Origin: an uncultured Ectothiorhodospiraceae bacterium
GTDB lineage: Bacteria > Pseudomonadota > Gammaproteobacteria > UBA6429 > Thiohalophilaceae
Direction of reading: 5' to 3'
Assembly: GCA_947259425.1 (NCBI GenBank)
Contig: CAMYMO010000363.1
Coordinates: 1-9,197, forward strand
Length of the DNA stretch: 9,197 nt
Both the position numbers and the translations under genes were made by a program. Below the pieces are notes generated by a model. That model was not told the DNA's origin, did not search any database, and saw only the letters and a program-made list of their open reading frames with translations. The stretch's first letter is position 1. Every line of letters starts with the position of its first letter. Positions 7,153 to 9,197 of this stretch are shown piece after piece.

Positions 7153-7284
7153 TTAACCTGCTAACTCTGGTTGTCCTAGCACATACGAAATAACAGCTTT
7201 TAATTGATTCTCATTTAAACTCAATTCGATTCCTTCATTCTCAACCTTCTCGCTTAGGGAGAAAGAGTTGTTAATAGCACCCAT
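7153..7284 (-). CDS. possible 43-residue small protein between mlaF and mlaE
   Basis: I do not recognise this ORF. It runs from an ATG 13 bases after the mlaF stop to a TAA 7 bases before the mlaE start, filling almost the whole unusual gap. The product begins MGAINNSF and ends GQPELAG. The second half (LSLNENQLKAVISYVLG) could form an amphipathic helix; there is no signal peptide, membrane helix or cysteine. The frame stays open into mlaF, with ATGs at 7329 and 7362, so a longer form overlapping the mlaF end is possible; an AGG lies 4 bases before the ATG at 7329. There is no clear ribosome site before the ATG at 7284. By hand count it is about 37% G+C with about 34% at third positions, seemingly lower than the flanking genes. 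It may be a real small gene translated by coupling, a remnant, or chance. Confidence 0.35.
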   Translation of the reverse strand: MGAINNSFSLSEKVENEGIELSLNENQLKAVISYVLGQPELAG

Positions 7285-7297
7285 TCGTAATATCGAC

Positions 7298-8104
7298 TTA
7301 ACCGGATAACAAATCCGCTTCGTAATCATTGGCCTGATAATGGAAAGGCACCGGTCCATCATCCCGACCTTTTAAAAACTGCTGCGCCCATTCCGAGCTT
7401 GAATTATTCAAGTCATCAGCCGTACCGTGACCCACCACTTTGCCATCCGAAAGTAGATAAATATAATCGGCAATACTGCTGGTCTCGGCAATATCATGCG
7501 ACACGATAATACTCGTCAGACCAAGCGCATCGTTAAGCTCACGTATTAAACGAACCAGTACCCCCATTGAGATGGGATCCTGCCCGGTAAACGGTTCGTC
7601 ATACATCATCATCATTGGATCCAGGGCAATCGCTCGCGCCAGGGCAACACGTCGGGCCATACCGCCGGACAATTCCGTTGTCATCAAGTCACGTGCTCCC
7701 CTTAATCCCACCGCATGTAATTTCATTAACACCAAATCGCGAATCATCGCCTCGGATAAATCCGTATGTTCGCGTAACGGAAAAGCGACATTATCAAACA
7801 CATTCATGTCGGTCAGCAGCGCACCGTTTTGAAACAGCATGCCCATGCTTTTACGCAACTGGTACAACTGGCGATGGCGCAAGCGTTCAATATGCTGTCC
7901 ATCAACATGCACCGTTCCGCTGGAAGGTTTTAACTGACCCCCCATCAAGCGCAACATCGTGGTTTTACCCGTACCACTCGGTCCCATGATCGCCGTGATC
8001 TTACCGCGCTGAATATCGAGATCCACACCATCAAAAATCTTACGTGTGCCGCGAGAGAAATGCAGATCGCGCACTTTAACTAGGATATCGGTTTGCTCTG
8101 TCAT
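7298..8104 (-). CDS. mlaF: Mla transporter ATP-binding subunit MlaF
   Basis: Cytoplasmic ABC ATPase that powers the MlaFEDB phospholipid transporter; 268 residues against 269 in E. coli. All nucleotide-binding elements are present: Walker A GPSGTGKT (41-48, K47), Q-loop Q92 in MLFQNGALL, signature LSGGMA (145-150), Walker B ending MMYDE with catalytic E170, and the switch H203 in VSHD. The C-terminal tail GPVPFHYQANDYEADLLSG closely matches the E. coli tail, which reaches over the partner MlaF and helps hold MlaB, so the MlaB docking mode appears conserved. The ATG start matches the family N-terminus (ILVKVRDLHFSRG), but no good ribosome site precedes it. The upstream DUF72-like gene ends 52 bases away; I see no convincing promoter in that gap. 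Confidence 0.96.
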   Translation of the reverse strand: MTEQTDILVKVRDLHFSRGTRKIFDGVDLDIQRGKITAIMGPSGTGKTTMLRLMGGQLKPSSGTVHVDGQHIERLRHRQLYQLRKSMGMLFQNGALLTDMNVFDNVAFPLREHTDLSEAMIRDLVLMKLHAVGLRGARDLMTTELSGGMARRVALARAIALDPMMMMYDEPFTGQDPISMGVLVRLIRELNDALGLTSIIVSHDIAETSSIADYIYLLSDGKVVGHGTADDLNNSSSEWAQQFLKGRDDGPVPFHYQANDYEADLLSG

Positions 8105-8156
8105 GATTGATTCAAATTATCATTATTTAGGCTGGTTAAAAATGAACCGCTTATTC

Positions 8157-8834
8157 TTATAATAAGTCAAGGATGATACCCGCATTGGTTAAAAGTTTCA
8201 TATCGGGTGGAGATCCATCAACAATCAGCACCAGAGTCCGATCAAGGCCAGTTGTCGCGATCATGGTCTCCAACAGCCGTCGCAATTCTTTTGGGTCCCG
8301 ATCCTGCTCAATCCGACCGATAGCCAAGCGTCCCAATTTAAGATCTTCCTGATGACCCTGATCACCATGCCAGCAAATCCCATAGTCCAGTTCAGGAAAA
8401 AGGCGCTCCAGCTCGCCAATAAAGTCATCCCTGATGTCGTCATTTAAATCAAAGCTAATTAAAGCGTCCTTTGCTATACCATATATTAGCTGCCATTCCT
8501 GATCGGTCGGTATCGTGGTAACTGGAATCAACACCCCGGCGACTCGATCATTTAACGATGCGATTGCTTGCCTGGCCTGTTGATAGGCTTCTTCATTCGC
8601 GCCAGTAGCTGGCCATTCACAGATGAATTTTAACGAATCATCACTCTCATCAAGCCATTCAGAATATTGCTCAGAACCGAATTGCCAATAACTGTTAGGC
8701 ACCACCACAACCGGGTATTCATTTCCGTAATAGCCAATTTTCCATTCTACTGGCAAATCATCCGGATAAAATTCACCATCCCATTGAGCATGTTGCCAAC
8801 CGTATGTGCCGATTAAAATGATATGTTCGCTCAA
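8157..8834 (-). CDS. DUF72/YecE-like protein, divergent
   Basis: A 225-residue protein of unknown function. Its N-terminus, IGTYGWQHAQWDGEFYPDDLP (about 8-28), resembles the opening of DUF72 (YecE) proteins, which start near IGTSGW and then have an FYP motif and a YY segment followed by a strand; here that is IGYYGNEYPVVVVPNSYW. After that the match fades: the block VEINSTFY is replaced by VVVPNSYW, and the C-terminal half (FPELDYGICWHGDQ, LGRLAIGRIEQDRDPKEL, VLIVDGSPPDMKLL) is unlike the family core I remember. No signal peptide or membrane helix. The start is TTG: an in-frame TGA lies closely upstream with no ATG between, and AGGG sits 8 bases before the TTG. It reads in the same direction as mlaF and may share its transcript. 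DUF72 assignment is moderate. Confidence 0.75.
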   Translation of the reverse strand: MSEHIILIGTYGWQHAQWDGEFYPDDLPVEWKIGYYGNEYPVVVVPNSYWQFGSEQYSEWLDESDDSLKFICEWPATGANEEAYQQARQAIASLNDRVAGVLIPVTTIPTDQEWQLIYGIAKDALISFDLNDDIRDDFIGELERLFPELDYGICWHGDQGHQEDLKLGRLAIGRIEQDRDPKELRRLLETMIATTGLDRTLVLIVDGSPPDMKLLTNAGIILDLL

Positions 8835-8949
8835 TTTAGCTGCCCTATCGTGTATGATGTTTCATTAATACTGTACAGAGGGTTAGGCAGAATATCCACT
8901 CAGCCTGAATCCCAGCTGAATAGCTGAAAAAAATAAGGGTTCATTAACT
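8835..8949. promoter_or_regulatory. divergent intergenic region between DUF72-like and zinc-ribbon genes
   Basis: This 115-base region must carry the start signals of two divergent genes. It contains the 8-base palindrome CTGTACAG (8871-8878), and three imperfect copies of CAGCTGAAT at 8901-8910, 8913-8921 and 8922-8928, the last two forming a small inverted repeat (CAGCT, GAAT loop, AGCTG). A plus-strand TATGAT (8853-8858) and a minus-strand TATTAA (plus 8865-8870) are possible -10 elements, but neither has a good -35 partner. AAGGG (8935-8939) lies 10 bases before the small gene's ATG. Regulatory function is inferred from position only. Confidence 0.4.
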
Positions 8950-9135
8950 ATGGGCGATGTAGTACGCTTTAAAAAACCCAAATTAAAAGATAAACATAAA
9001 GGCAAAACGCTGTGCCGTAGTGGTTTTCATAAATGGGCGGTCGACAAAAGCAAACCCTTTTCAGTAAAACAAGGGAAACTGCTCACTGTCTACAAATGTC
9101 AACGTTGCGGGAAAATTAAAACCACTGAAGAATAA
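8950..9135 (+). CDS. small putative zinc-binding protein
   Basis: A 61-residue basic protein beginning MGDVVRFKKPK. It has a lysine-rich N-terminal 20 residues and then LCRSGFHKW (C22, H27) and VYKCQRCGKIK (C50, C53), a spacing that suggests one CCHC-type zinc site in a ribbon-like fold. Between them is a strand-forming stretch FSVKQGKLLTVYKC. I have a general impression of similar short proteins in other gammaproteobacteria but know of no assigned function; the charge would suit nucleic-acid or ribosome binding, which is inference. The ATG is preceded by AAGGG at 10 bases. It is divergent from the DUF72-like gene, and no recognisable terminator follows in the last 62 bases of the window. Confidence 0.8.
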   Translation: MGDVVRFKKPKLKDKHKGKTLCRSGFHKWAVDKSKPFSVKQGKLLTVYKCQRCGKIKTTEE

Positions 9136-9197
9136 AACGGATTGGTCGGATAACACGAATTAGCTAAAGCTGATCATTTCGATGAACCCAAATGTAA

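Noticed and set aside
7615..7989. 124-codon plus-strand ORF antisense to mlaF
   Set aside because: mlaF has every ABC motif in the other frame; the antisense product is low-quality (rich in Pro, His, Ser) with no family signal.
8105..8156. Promoter with GATAAT just ahead of mlaF
   Set aside because: No acceptable -35 at proper spacing, and the predicted start would lie only a few bases before the mlaF ATG.
8871..8878. CTGTACAG as a LexA (SOS) box
   Set aside because: The gammaproteobacterial LexA site needs about 8 bases between CTGT and ACAG; here there are none.
8913..8936. Hairpin next to an A-run as a terminator
   Set aside because: The stem is only 5 bases, and on the strand where the run would be T's it precedes the hairpin instead of following it.

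Overview
The window comes from the chromosome of a gammaproteobacterium. The evidence is the gene order (a DegS/AlgW-type protease, hisC, hisD, hisG, murA, ibaG, mlaB, mlaD, mlaE, mlaF) together with close resemblance of the Mla, IbaG and MurA products to the Enterobacteriaceae and Pseudomonas proteins. As I recall it, the same order, with algW and hisC at one end, occurs in Pseudomonas aeruginosa. I cannot name a genus. No insertion sequence, prophage, CRISPR array, tRNA or rRNA was seen.

Layout. Positions 1-679 (+) hold the 3' part of a periplasmic DegS/AlgW-like serine protease, which converges on hisC across a 31-base gap. From 8834 down to 711, all convincing genes lie on the minus strand. 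In transcription order they are: a DUF72/YecE-like protein, mlaF, a possible 43-codon ORF, mlaE, mlaD, mlaB, ibaG, murA, hisG, hisD, hisC. Most gaps are 35 bases or less, or genes overlap. The exceptions are about 52 bases before mlaF, 152 bases between mlaF and mlaE, and 161 bases between mlaB and ibaG. The last gap carries a good candidate promoter. At the right end, a divergent 61-codon gene (8950-9135, +) encodes a small putative zinc-binding protein.

How the genes work together. MlaF (ATPase), MlaE (permease), MlaD (periplasmic lipid-binding MCE ring) and MlaB (STAS subunit) form the inner-membrane phospholipid transporter that maintains outer-membrane lipid asymmetry. IbaG is a BolA-family protein, MurA starts peptidoglycan precursor synthesis, and HisG, HisD and HisC are histidine biosynthesis enzymes. 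The protease fragment belongs to the family that senses envelope stress and starts RseA/MucA cleavage.

Most notable points: (1) mlaC, the periplasmic lipid carrier normally between mlaD and mlaB, is cleanly absent. (2) MlaD has an enlarged periplasmic segment with two cysteines. (3) An AT-rich, unrecognised 43-codon ORF fills an unusual gap between mlaF and mlaE. (4) HisG is the short form, which implies a hisZ elsewhere. (5) The gap upstream of ibaG has an exact TTGACA element abutted by overlapping palindromes. The rest looks like ordinary core genome, and I see no clear evidence of a wholly new system.
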